Below, in pieces: positions 34,417-43,608 of a stretch of 64,000 bases of DNA (within the stretch, counting starts at the first letter, position 1; each line of letters begins with the position of its first letter). The position numbers and the translations under genes were made by a program. The stretch comes from Brevibacterium sanguinis (GTDB taxonomy: Bacteria; Actinomycetota; Actinomycetes; Actinomycetales; Brevibacteriaceae): contig NZ_QNSB01000010.1 of the NCBI RefSeq assembly GCF_003315415.1, forward strand, positions 62,001-126,000. The letters run 5' to 3'. Under the pieces are notes generated by a model. The model saw only the letters and a list, made by a program, of their open reading frames with translations, was not told where the DNA came from and did no database searches.

Positions 34417-35582
34417 CAGTCGGCGTCTGCGGGCTCGGCCGCCGCGGGACGACCCGAGTCACCGGGCTCGGCCGCCGCGGCACGGCCCGAGTCATCGGCC
34501 GTCTCGCCGGACCCGAGCAGCTCGGCGGCCACCGCCGTGACGCGGTCGAGCGCCTCATCGGGGCCGATGCTGACCCGCACCCCGCCCTGGAGCCGCCGGA
34601 TCGCGACGGCCCGGGAGGCGCATGCGTCCTCGAACGCGACCGCGTCGGCGTCGTCGAGCGCGATCCACACGTAGTTGCCCTGGGCGTCGGGGACGTGGCA
34701 GCCGAGGCGCCGCAGATCCTCGGCGAACCGGTCGCGGACCGCGGCGATCTCCTTGGCCCGCACGAGCACCTCGTCGACCCGGGCCAGTGACTCCCGGGCC
34801 GCCGCCTGCGCTCCGGCGGTGACACCGAAGGGCGCGACGACCTGGCGCAGGGCCGCGGCGACCTCGGGATCGGCGATCCCGTAGCCCACCCGCAGTCCGG
34901 CCAGTCCGTGCGCCTTGGAGAACGTGCGGACGACGACGAGGTTCGGGTGCGTGCGGTAGGCCTCGACCCCGGCGACCGCCTCGGCGTCGGTGGAGAACTC
35001 CCAGTACGCCTCGTCGAGGCCGACGAGGACGTTCGGGGGGACCTCGGCCATGAAGCCCTCGAACTCCTCCCGCCGGATCGACGGTCCGGTCGGGTTGTTC
35101 GGGGAGCAGAGGAGGACCAGCCGCGTGGTGTCGTCGATCTGCGCGGCCATCCCCGGGAAGTCGTGGCGGCCGTCGGCCAGCAGCGGAACGGCGCGCTTCT
35201 CGGCGCCCCGTGCCGAGGCGAGGATCGGGTACATCTCGAACGAGGGCCAGGGGTAGACGACCGAGGTGCCCGCCTCGAGAGTGATGTTCGTCAGCGCCGA
35301 GAGCACCTCGGAGGCACCAGCGCCGGGCACCACCTCGGCGGTGTCGACCTCCGCGTAGGCGGCGATGTCGCCGACGAGACCGGTGGCCTTCGGATCGGGA
35401 TAGCTGGCCGGGACCTCTCCGGCCGCGGCGATGACGTCGAGGATCCCGGGCAGCGGCGGCAGGTGGTGCTCGTTCGAGGAGAGCTTGAACGGGGTCAGCC
35501 CCGGCGCGCCCGCGGGCGGCTTGCCGGGGACATAGGCGGGGAAATCGCCCAGGGCGGAACGGAGCGAGAATCGAGTTGACAT
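34416..35582 (-). CDS. Histidinol-phosphate / aromatic aminotransferase
   Basis: 388 aa, fold type I PLP enzyme. The PLP lysine is in VRTFSKAHGLAGLRVGYGI; SNEHHLPPLPGILDVI, SPNNPTGPSI and GLDEAYWEF are conserved HisC-type motifs. It is not in a his operon, so it may be the actinobacterial aromatic aminotransferase Pat. The C-terminal 25 residues (SGRAAAAEPGDSGRPAAAEP) are a direct repeat of a roughly 30-base unit and lie beyond the family domain. It is co-transcribed with the FAD oxidase downstream (1-base stop/start overlap). Confidence 0.87.
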   Translation of the reverse strand: MSTRFSLRSALGDFPAYVPGKPPAGAPGLTPFKLSSNEHHLPPLPGILDVIAAAGEVPASYPDPKATGLVGDIAAYAEVDTAEVVPGAGASEVLSALTNITLEAGTSVVYPWPSFEMYPILASARGAEKRAVPLLADGRHDFPGMAAQIDDTTRLVLLCSPNNPTGPSIRREEFEGFMAEVPPNVLVGLDEAYWEFSTDAEAVAGVEAYRTHPNLVVVRTFSKAHGLAGLRVGYGIADPEVAAALRQVVAPFGVTAGAQAAARESLARVDEVLVRAKEIAAVRDRFAEDLRRLGCHVPDAQGNYVWIALDDADAVAFEDACASRAVAIRRLQGGVRVSIGPDEALDRVTAVAAELLGSGETADDSGRAAAAEPGDSGRPAAAEPADAD

Positions 35583-35603
35583 GGGACCATCGTGACACAG
35601 GCC

Positions 35604-37307
35604 TCAGTGCCGGTGCACGACCTGTCCGGCGACCATCGTCATCCGCACGGTGCCCTCCCGCAGCGAATCGAGCCCGAGGACGAAGGGATCGGCGTCGAGG
35701 ACCGTGAGGTCGGCGGCGAAGCCGGGGCGCAGAGCCCCTCGACGTTCTCCCTCTCCCGAGGCGATCGCCGCGTCCCGGGTCGCATGGAGGATCGCGGCGG
35801 TGAGGCCGACGGCGAGCTCGGGTTCGTTCGCCGCGAGGCTCGGGTCCAGTGCGGACTTCCGGGTGGTGGCGATGTAGAGGTTGGGCAGGGCCTCGTGCGG
35901 GGCGGTCGGGGTGTCGGTGGAGAACGCGAGGAGGGCGCCGGCGTCCTCGTACTCGGGCCAGGCGAAGCCGCGCCGGGCGCGCTCGGGACCGACCAGCTCG
36001 GTCCAGTTGTCGCGGATCGCGGCATCCGTGTGCACCGGCTGCATCGATGCGGTGATCCCCAGGGCGGCGAGGCGCTCGGCGGTTCCCGGTGCCGCGTACT
36101 CGAGGTGCTCGATGCGGTGTCGCCGGGGCTTCTCCCCGTTGACGCGCACCGCCGACTCGAGGGCGCGGATGGCGATGTCGATCGCCTCGTCGCCGATCGC
36201 GTGGAGGGCGATCTGGAGGTCCGCGGCATCGGCGGCGACGACGACGGGCTCGAGGTCGGCCAGGGGCCAGATCGGGTCCGCGTTGCGTCCGTTCGTAAAC
36301 GGCTCGCTCATCGTCGCGGTGCATGCGTCGATCGTCCCGTCGATGATGCACTTGATGCCCGCGACCCGCAGCCCCGACGGCATCCCGGCCCGGGCCAGGT
36401 CGATCGCCCGGTCGACCTGCGCGAGGTTGCGGCTGCGATCGCCGGTGTTGTTGACCCGCCAGTGAGCGATGACGTTCATCGGCAGCTCACCGCCGTGGCG
36501 CTCACGGGCGCGAGCGAAGGCGGCGAGGTCGACCTCGCCGAGGCCCATGTCGACGGCGGTGGTCACTCCGGCCTCGAGGTAGGCGGTGAAGACCCGCTCC
36601 AGGGCGTCGTCCTCGGAGGCCTCGTCGCTGACCTCGTCGAGGTGGTTCCAGGCGAACTCGCCGGCCGCGGTCTCGTAGAGCATGCCGGTGGCATCGCCGT
36701 TCGCATCGCGTTCGATCTCACCGCCGACCGGGTCGGGGGTCTCGCGGTCGATGCCCATCTCCGCCAGCGCGGCCGAGTTGACCCAGCAGGAGTGGTAGTC
36801 GTTGGCGTCGAGGTAGACCGGGATGTCGGGGATGACCTCGTCGATCATCGCCGCGGTCGGCGCATTGCCCGGCACGGCGTCGAAGAGCCAGCCGCGGCCG
36901 AGGATGCGCGGCGCCTGCGGGTCGGCCTCGCGAGCGGCGACGAGGCGGGACCGGATCTCGTCGAGGTCGCCGGCGTCGGTGAGCGGGACCCGGGCCAGCG
37001 CCTCGCCGGTGCCGAGGATGTGAGCGTGGCCGTCGACGAACCCGGGCAGCACGAGCCGGCCCTCCAGGTCGACCTCGGTGACGGCGGTTCCCGTCTCGGC
37101 GGCTCTCTCCTCGGCGGCGGTGCTGGCCTCGGTCGCGGTGCCGACGAAGAGGATCGTGCCGGCATCGACGACGAGCGCCTCGGCGAAGGCCGGTTCACGG
37201 TCGGGGCGGGCATGACCGGGGCGGGAGCGGTCGGGGCGGGAGCGGTCCGCCTCGCCCTCCTGCTCACCGAGGAAGACCTGACCATTGTGAAAGAGGGTGA
37301 TTGCCAC
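35604..37307 (-). CDS. YtcJ-like metal-dependent amidohydrolase
   Basis: 567 aa from GTG 37307 (AGGAG seven bases upstream; translation VAITLFHNGQVFLG). A longer frame to 37358 lacks such a site. It is an Amidohydro_3 family member: LPGFVDGHAHILGTGEALAR carries the first metal His pair, and QIALHAIGDEAID and HRIEHLEYA hold later ligands. Such enzymes hydrolyse exocyclic amides or carbamates; the substrate is unknown. A short DRSRP repeat (about residues 22-36) lies in the N-terminal strand region. It stands alone, 21 bases downstream of which the aminotransferase begins. Confidence 0.87.
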   Translation of the reverse strand: MAITLFHNGQVFLGEQEGEADRSRPDRSRPGHARPDREPAFAEALVVDAGTILFVGTATEASTAAEERAAETGTAVTEVDLEGRLVLPGFVDGHAHILGTGEALARVPLTDAGDLDEIRSRLVAAREADPQAPRILGRGWLFDAVPGNAPTAAMIDEVIPDIPVYLDANDYHSCWVNSAALAEMGIDRETPDPVGGEIERDANGDATGMLYETAAGEFAWNHLDEVSDEASEDDALERVFTAYLEAGVTTAVDMGLGEVDLAAFARARERHGGELPMNVIAHWRVNNTGDRSRNLAQVDRAIDLARAGMPSGLRVAGIKCIIDGTIDACTATMSEPFTNGRNADPIWPLADLEPVVVAADAADLQIALHAIGDEAIDIAIRALESAVRVNGEKPRRHRIEHLEYAAPGTAERLAALGITASMQPVHTDAAIRDNWTELVGPERARRGFAWPEYEDAGALLAFSTDTPTAPHEALPNLYIATTRKSALDPSLAANEPELAVGLTAAILHATRDAAIASGEGERRGALRPGFAADLTVLDADPFVLGLDSLREGTVRMTMVAGQVVHRH

Positions 37308-37523
37308 GCCGTTCTCCTGTCGACACCTGCTATTGGCTGTTTGACCAATACTAGCCATTGTGGCGGCGAACTCCCACCGTGAGCCACTCCACTCCGCGCA
37401 CGCGCCCCGACTCGGCTCTCCTGTGATAATGGTCTCCGGGGATGCGGAGGAGGCCGCCCGGGTTCGGGTTCGCTGTTGCCGAAGAGTAATGTTTGAGACA
37501 GAACTTCAAGTCAGTGACGAGGA

Positions 37524-39011
37524 ATGAGAGTCGAAATGCCCTCAGCGCAGGAAAAGGTCGACGTTGTCTTGATCGGCAGCGGCATCATGAGCTCCACTTT
37601 GGGGGCCATGCTGACCGAACTTCAGCCGGATTGGGAGATCCGGGTCTACGAGAAGCTCGACTACGTGGCGAAGGAGAGCTCCGACCCCTGGAACAACGCG
37701 GGCACCGGCCACGCTGCCCTGTGCGAGCTCAACTACACCCCTGAGGACGAGAACGGCCACATCGATCTCAAGAAGGCCTCCGAGATCAACGAGCAGTTCC
37801 ACCACTCCCGCCAGTATTGGTCGCATCTCATCGACAACGGCGTCCTCACCGACCCGAAGAGCTTCATCAACCCCGTCCCCCACATCAGCTACGGCCGGGG
37901 CCAGAAGGGTCGCGACTACATCAGGAACCGTCGCGAGCAGATGGTCCGCAATCCCCTCTTCGCCGAGATGGAGTTCACCGACGATCCCGCCACCCAGGCC
38001 GAGTGGCTGCCCCTGATGTTCGAGGGCCGCGGCCCCGGTCAGGTCAACGGCATCTCCCGCACGCAGATCGGCACCGACGTCGACTTCGGCTCACTCTCGC
38101 GCCAGCTGCTCAGCTACGTCGCCGACAAGGGCGCCGCCATCCGCACCGGCCATCAGGTCACCGACCTCGAACGGTCGTCCGACGGCTGGCTGGTCACCGT
38201 CAAGGACCTGCTCTCGCGGGAGACGCATAAGGTCAACGCCAAGTTCGTCTTCGTCGGCGCCGGCGGCGGCGCTCTGCCCCTGCTCCAGAAGTCCGGCATC
38301 CCCGAAGGGCGCGGCTACGGAGGCTTCCCCGTCTCCGGCATGTTCCTGCGGACCTCGAACCCGGAGCTCGTCGAGGCGCACCACGCCAAGGTCTACGGAC
38401 AGGCCTCGTTCGGGGCCCCCGCGATGTCGGTGCCGCACCTCGACACCCGCGTCGTCGACGGGAAGAAGTACCTCCTGTTCGGCCCCTACGCCGGCTTCTC
38501 CCCGAAGTTCCTCAAGCGCGGACGCTTTACGGACCTCCCGTTCTCGGTCCGCGGCAACAATCTGCCGACGATGCTCAACGTCGCCAAGGACAACGTCGAC
38601 CTCGTCACGTACCTGCTCGGCGAGCTGACGGCGACGAAGTCCGCCCGGTTCGCCGCCATGAACGAGTTCATCCCGAACGTCGAGCCGCGCGACTGGGAGC
38701 TCATCCACGCCGGCCAGCGCGTCCAGGTGATGAAGAAGGACCCGAAGAAGGGCGGAGTCCTCGGCTTCGGCACCGAGCTCGTGTCCTCGGCCGACGGATC
38801 GATCGCGGCTCTGCTCGGCGCCTCCCCGGGCGCCTCGACGGCGGTGTCGATCATGCTCAACCTGCTCAAGTCCTGCTTCCCGCGCCAGTACGAGACCTGG
38901 ACGCCGGCGCTCAAGGACATGATCCCCTCGCACGGCCACAGCCTCGCCGAGGACGAGACCCTGCTCAAGGAGCTCTCCGAGTACACGGCCCGCACCCTGC
39001 AGCTCATCTGA
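37524..39011 (+). CDS. mqo: Malate:quinone oxidoreductase
   Basis: 495 aa. A membrane-associated flavoenzyme that oxidises malate to oxaloacetate and reduces quinone. The FAD motif is VVLIGSGIMSSTLGAML; WNNAGTGHAALCELNYTPE is diagnostic for Mqo; the C-terminal end is AEDETLLKELSEYTA. GAGGA at 37519-37523 abuts ATG 37524 and is 12 bases from ATG 37536 (MPSAQEKV), so the second ATG is a good alternative. It is a single gene with its own promoter; in this window malate also comes from aceB. Confidence 0.95.
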   Translation: MRVEMPSAQEKVDVVLIGSGIMSSTLGAMLTELQPDWEIRVYEKLDYVAKESSDPWNNAGTGHAALCELNYTPEDENGHIDLKKASEINEQFHHSRQYWSHLIDNGVLTDPKSFINPVPHISYGRGQKGRDYIRNRREQMVRNPLFAEMEFTDDPATQAEWLPLMFEGRGPGQVNGISRTQIGTDVDFGSLSRQLLSYVADKGAAIRTGHQVTDLERSSDGWLVTVKDLLSRETHKVNAKFVFVGAGGGALPLLQKSGIPEGRGYGGFPVSGMFLRTSNPELVEAHHAKVYGQASFGAPAMSVPHLDTRVVDGKKYLLFGPYAGFSPKFLKRGRFTDLPFSVRGNNLPTMLNVAKDNVDLVTYLLGELTATKSARFAAMNEFIPNVEPRDWELIHAGQRVQVMKKDPKKGGVLGFGTELVSSADGSIAALLGASPGASTAVSIMLNLLKSCFPRQYETWTPALKDMIPSHGHSLAEDETLLKELSEYTARTLQLI

Positions 39012-39058
39012 GCCGGACCGGCCCGACACTGCGGGCCGGCCGGGAGGGTTCCGCCGAC

Positions 39059-39103
39059 GAGAAGTGCCCAGGCGCTGGATGAACCAGCACCTGGGCACTT
39101 CTC
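39059..39103. terminator. Hairpin terminator after mqo
   Basis: 20-bp arms with one mismatch (left arm starts GAGAAGTGCCCAGG, right arm ends CCTGGGCACTTCTC) and loop ATGAA. It lies between mqo and the convergent allE gene. Confidence 0.7.
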
Positions 39104-39129
39104 CGTCCGCCGATCGGCTCGGATCCGGA

Positions 39130-39240
39130 CCGAACCCGAGCGGGTTCGGCCCGAGCCGGCCGGGTTCAGCGACCGTCGCCGGCCCGAACCCATCGAGTGA
39201 CCGGCGCCGGCCCGAACCCATCCAGGTTCAGCGGTCGGCG
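39130..39240. repeat. GAACCC/GGGTTC repeat cluster
   Basis: A perfect hairpin CCGAACCC-GAGC-GGGTTCGG (39130-39149) is followed by two copies of GCCGGCCCGAACCCATC (39179-39195 and 39207-39223) and two GGTTCAGCG phrases. It is a non-coding part of the mqo/allE spacer. Confidence 0.5.
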
Positions 39241-39272
39241 CTCAGACCGCGACCGAGTTCACCGGGGGAGAC

Positions 39273-40100
39273 TCAGAGCTCGACCTGGCGATTGACGTCC
39301 TTGTAGAGCAGGTAGCGGAAGCGTCCGGGTCCCCCGGCGTAGCAGGCCTGCGGGCAGAAGGCGCGCATCGAGATGAAGTCACCCTCCTGCACCTCGACCC
39401 AGTCGCCGTTGAGACGGTAGACGGCCTTGCCCTCGAGCACGTAGAGGCCGTGCTCCATCTCATGGGTCTCCGCGAACGGGATCACGGCGCCGGCCTCGAA
39501 GGTGACGATGTTGACGTGCATGTCATAGGCGACGTTCGCCGGATCGAGCGGCCGCGTCGTGCGCCAGCGACCATCGGTGCCGGGCATCGGCGAGGGCTCG
39601 ACATCGGCCTCGTTGCCGAAGGCGGCCTCGGGCACCAGGCCCTCGACGGGCTGGTAGCGCTTGCGCACCCAATGGAAGCGGGCCGCCTCGTCGCCGGTCG
39701 ACTTGAGGCTCCACTCGGAGCCGGCGGGGAGGAACGCGAACCCGCCGGGGGTGAGGTGGTGGGTCTGACCCTCATGCGTGATGTCGACCTCGCCGGCCAT
39801 GAGGAAGATGAATCCCTCGACCTCGGGCTGCGGTTCGGGCTTCTCGGCACCGCCGCCGGGGGCGACTTCGAGGATCGTCTGCGAGAACGTCACCGCTCCC
39901 CCGGCGACCGGCTTGCTGAGCACCCAGGAGCGGGTGTCCGTCCACTCGGGCAGCACCGAGGTGACGATGTCGCGCAGCACACCGCGCGGGATCACGGTGT
40001 AGGCCTCGGTGACGATCGCGCGGTCCGTGAGCAGGTCCGACTGCGGCGGGTGCCCGCCGGTGGGAGCCCAGTAGGTGTAGGGATCGGTCGTCAGTGTCAT
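39273..40100 (-). CDS. allE: (S)-ureidoglycine aminohydrolase (bicupin)
   Basis: 275 aa. It releases ammonia from (S)-ureidoglycine to give (S)-ureidoglycolate in allantoin breakdown. Two cupin domains; the second contains the manganese-site signature ETHEMEHGLYVLEGKAVYRL and the highly conserved end FCPQACYAGGPGRFRYLLYK. Its length equals E. coli AllE. No allantoate amidohydrolase (allC) or ureidoglycolate lyase lies beside it, so these steps are encoded elsewhere or done by a neighbour. It stands downstream of the DUF6986 gene with a 178-base repetitive spacer. Confidence 0.94.
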   Translation of the reverse strand: MTLTTDPYTYWAPTGGHPPQSDLLTDRAIVTEAYTVIPRGVLRDIVTSVLPEWTDTRSWVLSKPVAGGAVTFSQTILEVAPGGGAEKPEPQPEVEGFIFLMAGEVDITHEGQTHHLTPGGFAFLPAGSEWSLKSTGDEAARFHWVRKRYQPVEGLVPEAAFGNEADVEPSPMPGTDGRWRTTRPLDPANVAYDMHVNIVTFEAGAVIPFAETHEMEHGLYVLEGKAVYRLNGDWVEVQEGDFISMRAFCPQACYAGGPGRFRYLLYKDVNRQVEL

Positions 40101-40190
40101 GTGATCATCTTCTCCTTCGAATCGACTTCGTGCTTCGTCTCTCTGTGGTCTTCCCTCGCCGAGGCGGGACCTCGGCGAGGTACGGCCCGT

Positions 40191-40255
40191 GCGGTCAGCG
40201 GGCCGTACGGTCAGCGGGCCGCGTGGTGAGCGGGCCGTGTGGTGAGCGCGGTCGG
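40191..40255. repeat. 16-bp tandem repeat upstream of allE
   Basis: About four copies of a 16-base unit, GGTCAGCGGGCCGTAC or GGTGAGCGGGCCGTGT, fill the gap between the DUF6986 stop and the allE 5' region. CCTCGCCGAGG and CCTCGGCGAGG lie just before it (40154-40180). Confidence 0.5.
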
Positions 40256-40278
40256 CGGGGCGAGCGGCCCCGCCGGTG

Positions 40279-41586
40279 TCACTCGGGCTTGCCGGTGCGG
40301 GCGAGGTTCATGAGGACCTCGACCGGGACGTTCGTGCGTTCGCACACCTCGTCCTCGGCGTGGGCGCCGCAGGACAGTCCGCGGGTCAGGTACCGGGCGA
40401 GGGCCTTGGCGGTGGCCGGCTCGTCGAGGACAGAGGAGTCCTCCTTGTGCACGTAATTGCGCAGGCGCTTCGCCGCGGCCTCGAGACCTTCCCGGTAGAA
40501 GCGGAAGGTGGCGAGGAACCGGGTCGGCAGCTGGTGGGGATGCAGATCCCAGCCCTGGTAGATGCCCTGCTTGAGGTGCCGGCGGACGAGACCGGCATGG
40601 AGGCTCCAGGCGCGCTGGATGTCCTCGGGCTCCCCGAGCGGGAGGATGTTCGTCGACCCGTCCGAGAGGTGGACCCCGGTGCCTGCGACGGCCAGCATCA
40701 TCTGGTTCTTCGCGAAGTCGGCGACCGGGTGGTCCATCGCCTGGTAGGCGGCGGCCACTCCGAGCGAGGCCGAGTAGTCGTAGGTGCCGTAGTGCAGGGA
40801 GGTGATCCGCCCGTCCCCGGCATGGAGCGCGGAGGCGACCGGCACGGTCCCGTCGGCGCCGAGGATGAGCTGCGGGGTCTCGACCTGGACCTCGAAGGTG
40901 ATCGATCCGGCGGGCAGGCCGTGCTCGGATTCGAGGGCGCGGCAGGCGATGACCATGGCGGTGACCTGGTCGACCGTGCTCACCTTCGGCAGCGTGAGCA
41001 CGAGCTGTGCCGGCAGGGAGCCGTGGGCCTCGATGACCGAGGAGAGGAACAGGTCGAGGGTGCGCAGCCCGCGCGCCCGGGTGTCCGCCTCGAGGCACTT
41101 GAATCGGATGCCGATGAAGGCGGGAGCGGTGGGTTCGGCGAGTGCGGCGACGGCGATCCGTCCGGCCTCGGGGGCCCAGGTGTCCTCGGCCTCGTCGCCC
41201 TGATGCCCGAACCCGTCCTCGAAATCCAGGCGCAGGTCCTCGATCGGCTCGGTCCGCAGCTTCTCGGTGACGGCGTTGGCCAGCAGCTCCGCCTCCCGGG
41301 CGACCTGGTGGAGGCTCATCAGCGCCTGGTTCGCCGGAGCACCGGACTCCTTGCGGGCCGCGACGATGACCCTCTCGGCCAGCTGCACCATTCCGCCGTT
41401 GTCGTCGACGAAGGTCAGCGCCTGCTCGCCCCACTCGCGCGGCAGGGTCGGGCTCGAGAGGTGCGCCGGGACGTACACGGTGTGCACGGGCTGGCGGACG
41501 TCTCGGTCGCCTGGGTATCGGGTGCTCAACAGCTCATCCGTGTCTGCGAGGAGAGCATCGATTTCGTTGAGCGCTGACTGATTCAC
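40279..41586 (-). CDS. DUF6986 protein, HpcH/HpaI (CitE-like) aldolase superfamily
   Basis: 435 aa from GTG 41586 (AAAGAGA eight bases upstream; translation VNQSALNEIDALLADTDELL). A frame to 41694 exists but lacks support. It resembles the CitE/malyl-CoA lyase TIM barrel: LRLDFEDGFG, RIKCLEA-like IGIRFKCLEA, and EVQVETPQLILGADGTVPVA with the acidic metal ligands, then GDGRITSLHYGTYDYSA. In my memory this family is a frequent neighbour of aceB and allantoin genes. It may act on glyoxylate or a ureido acid; no reaction is proven. The end CGAHAEDEVCERT has paired Cys. Confidence 0.75.
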   Translation of the reverse strand: MNQSALNEIDALLADTDELLSTRYPGDRDVRQPVHTVYVPAHLSSPTLPREWGEQALTFVDDNGGMVQLAERVIVAARKESGAPANQALMSLHQVAREAELLANAVTEKLRTEPIEDLRLDFEDGFGHQGDEAEDTWAPEAGRIAVAALAEPTAPAFIGIRFKCLEADTRARGLRTLDLFLSSVIEAHGSLPAQLVLTLPKVSTVDQVTAMVIACRALESEHGLPAGSITFEVQVETPQLILGADGTVPVASALHAGDGRITSLHYGTYDYSASLGVAAAYQAMDHPVADFAKNQMMLAVAGTGVHLSDGSTNILPLGEPEDIQRAWSLHAGLVRRHLKQGIYQGWDLHPHQLPTRFLATFRFYREGLEAAAKRLRNYVHKEDSSVLDEPATAKALARYLTRGLSCGAHAEDEVCERTNVPVEVLMNLARTGKPE

Positions 41587-41791
41587 TTTCACATTCTCTT
41601 TCGTTGCACGGACTGGACGGCTCGCCATTGATTCGCGGTCGGTTCGACCCATTGTCTCCCATTCCCCGCCGCGGCGTGACGCGGTCCCCCGCACGGCGGG
41701 AGACCGCGGTCACGGGAGCACAGGGGCGGCCGTGGCTCGGCGACGGCCGGCTCGAGTCGCCGGGCTCGGCGGCGCGGGAACCCGGGCGCCG

Positions 41792-41933
41792 CCTCGGCGA
41801 GGATCCTGAGCTTGGGCCGGGGACTGCCGTTCGCCTCGGCGAGGGGACCTGAGCTCCCGTCAGGACTGCCGATCGCCTCGGCGAGGACCCTGAGCCCCCG
41901 TCGGAACTCCCGTTCGCCGCGGCGAGTCGGGGA
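41792..41933. repeat. 42-bp tandem repeat in a 389-base non-coding spacer
   Basis: Three copies (41792-41833, 41834-41875, 41876-41916) and a partial fourth. Each starts CCTCGGCGAGG, followed by CCTGAGC and ending GACTGCCGTTCG or a close variant. The spacer 41587-41975 otherwise holds Pro/Arg-type GC-rich sequence without a believable gene. Confidence 0.8.
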
Positions 41934-41942
41934 CGGAAAAGA

Positions 41943-41970
41943 CGGCCGGCCTCCCGCAGGAGGCCGGCCG
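41943..41970 (-). terminator. Intrinsic terminator of the malic enzyme gene
   Basis: Perfect 12-bp arms CGGCCGGCCTCC / GGAGGCCGGCCG around CGCA. In the minus direction it is followed by TCTTTTCC, a fair U-tract, just after the stop codon of the malic enzyme. Confidence 0.85.
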
Positions 41971-41975
41971 GTCGC

Positions 41976-43358
41976 TCAGGAGGTGGAGACGGCTTTGACT
42001 GCCGCTGCGACCTTCGTGGCGACTTCGGGGTCGAAGACGGACGGGACGACATACCCGGGATGGAGCTCCTCCTCCGGGATGCAGGAGGCGATCGCGTCCG
42101 CGGCGGCGACCATGATGTCGTCGTTGATGTCCGTGGCCTCGGCGTCGAGGAGACCGCGGAAGATGCCCGGGAACGCGAGGACGTTGTTGATCTGGTTCGG
42201 ATAGTCGCTGCGTCCGGTGGCGACGACGGCGGCGTACTTGAGCGCCTCGGCGGGGTCGACCTCGGGATCGGGGTTGGCCATCGCGAAGACGAGGGCGTCC
42301 TTGTTCATCGCCTTGATGTCGTCACCGTCGAGGACGTTGGGAGCGGAGACTCCGACGAACACGTCGGCACCGACCATGGCCTCCTTGAGGGAGCCCTCGA
42401 AGCCTTCGGGGTTGGTGTTGTCCTGCAGCCACTTCTTCTGCTCGGTGTTGACCGTCGAGTTCGGTCCGATGGCTCCATCGCGACCGCAGGCGATGATGTT
42501 CTTCGCACCGGCGACCTGGAGGAGCTGGATGATGGCGTTGCCCGCGGCGCCGACGCCGGAGACGACGATCCGCACGTCCTCGATCTTCTTGCCGACGACC
42601 TTGAGCGCGTTCTTCAGGGCGGCGAGGGTGACGATGCCGGTGCCGTGCTGATCGTCGTGGAAGACGGGGATGTCGAGCTCGTCGCGCAGGCGGCGCTCGA
42701 TCTCGAAGCAGCGGGGAGCGGAGATGTCCTCGAGGTTGATGCCGCCGTAGGCCGGGGCGATCGCCTTGCAGATGGCGATGATCTCCTCGGTGTCCTTGGT
42801 GTCGAGCGCGACGGGCCAGGCATCGACTCCGGCGAACTGCTTGAACAGGACGGCCTTGCCCTCCATCACGGGCATGGCAGCCTCGGGCCCGATGTCGCCG
42901 AGGCCGAGAACCGCGGTGCCGTCGGTGACGACCGCGACGGTGTTGCGCTTGATGGTCAGACGACGGGCATCGGCCTTGTTCTCCGCGATCGCCTTGCACA
43001 CGCGGGCGACACCGGGGGTGTAGGCACGGGAGAGGTCGTCGCGATTGCGCAGCGGAACCTTGGGGGTGGATTCGAGCTTGCCGCCGATGTGGAGGAGGAA
43101 CGTGCGGTCGGAGACCTTCTGGACGTCGACGCCGTCGAGCTTGGCCAGCTCCGAGGAGACCTCTTCGGCATGGGCGACATCGCGGGTGTCGGCACTGACG
43201 TCGATGACGACGGTCTTGGGAGTCGATTCAACGACGTCGAGTGCGGTGACCACGGCACCGGTGGCGGCGACGGTGGCGACGAGGTCGGACGACGACGCCT
43301 GACCGACCGCGGTGTCCACCCGAAGAGTGATTGAGTAGCCGGGACTTGGAGCAGCCAT
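41976..43358 (-). CDS. NAD(P)-dependent malic enzyme with N-terminal ACT domain
   Basis: 460 aa. It converts malate to pyruvate and CO2. An ACT-like regulatory domain (about 1-90) precedes the malic domain: [59 protein letters not shown] and the NAD site [17 protein letters not shown]. It lacks the phosphotransacetylase domain of long MaeB. It is divergent from the IclR-type regulator, and a GGAA-N6-TTCC site lies in the shared spacer, so it may drain malate made by aceB during growth on purines. Confidence 0.93.
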   Translation of the reverse strand: MAAPSPGYSITLRVDTAVGQASSSDLVATVAATGAVVTALDVVESTPKTVVIDVSADTRDVAHAEEVSSELAKLDGVDVQKVSDRTFLLHIGGKLESTPKVPLRNRDDLSRAYTPGVARVCKAIAENKADARRLTIKRNTVAVVTDGTAVLGLGDIGPEAAMPVMEGKAVLFKQFAGVDAWPVALDTKDTEEIIAICKAIAPAYGGINLEDISAPRCFEIERRLRDELDIPVFHDDQHGTGIVTLAALKNALKVVGKKIEDVRIVVSGVGAAGNAIIQLLQVAGAKNIIACGRDGAIGPNSTVNTEQKKWLQDNTNPEGFEGSLKEAMVGADVFVGVSAPNVLDGDDIKAMNKDALVFAMANPDPEVDPAEALKYAAVVATGRSDYPNQINNVLAFPGIFRGLLDAEATDINDDIMVAAADAIASCIPEEELHPGYVVPSVFDPEVATKVAAAVKAVSTS

Positions 43359-43443
43359 GGAAGATATCCTCTCTGATGAATCTTTTCCGTATGATGGATA
43401 TTACCTTCTGTATAGTGGAAAATCCAAGCGAGAAGGCGCTCAG

Positions 43444-43459
43444 TGGAAACTTTCTTCCA
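43444..43459. promoter_or_regulatory. GGAA-N6-TTCC operator in the malic enzyme / iclR spacer
   Basis: TGGAAACTTTCTTCCA is an inverted repeat TGGAA-N6-TTCCA. The 250-base divergent spacer is unusually AT-rich at 43370-43460 and contains a TATAGT box (43411-43416) followed by a half-site GGAA (43417-43420). Confidence 0.6.
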
Positions 43460-43608
43460 TTATTGCGAGTAGACTTGCCGGTACGCTCCGCTCGCCGGAC
43501 CGCTGCCGTCAGAGGACCAGCAGACCGCGCCGAGCGCGACCCAGGCTTTCCCAGCCGACTCAGCGCTGAGCGGCTCCAGATCTCACTGACAGAGGAAGAG
43601 GAACTCGG

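Noticed and set aside
41792-41933. CRISPR or coding repeat protein
   Set aside because: Units are head-to-tail without unique spacers, and no frame stays open with a sensible start.
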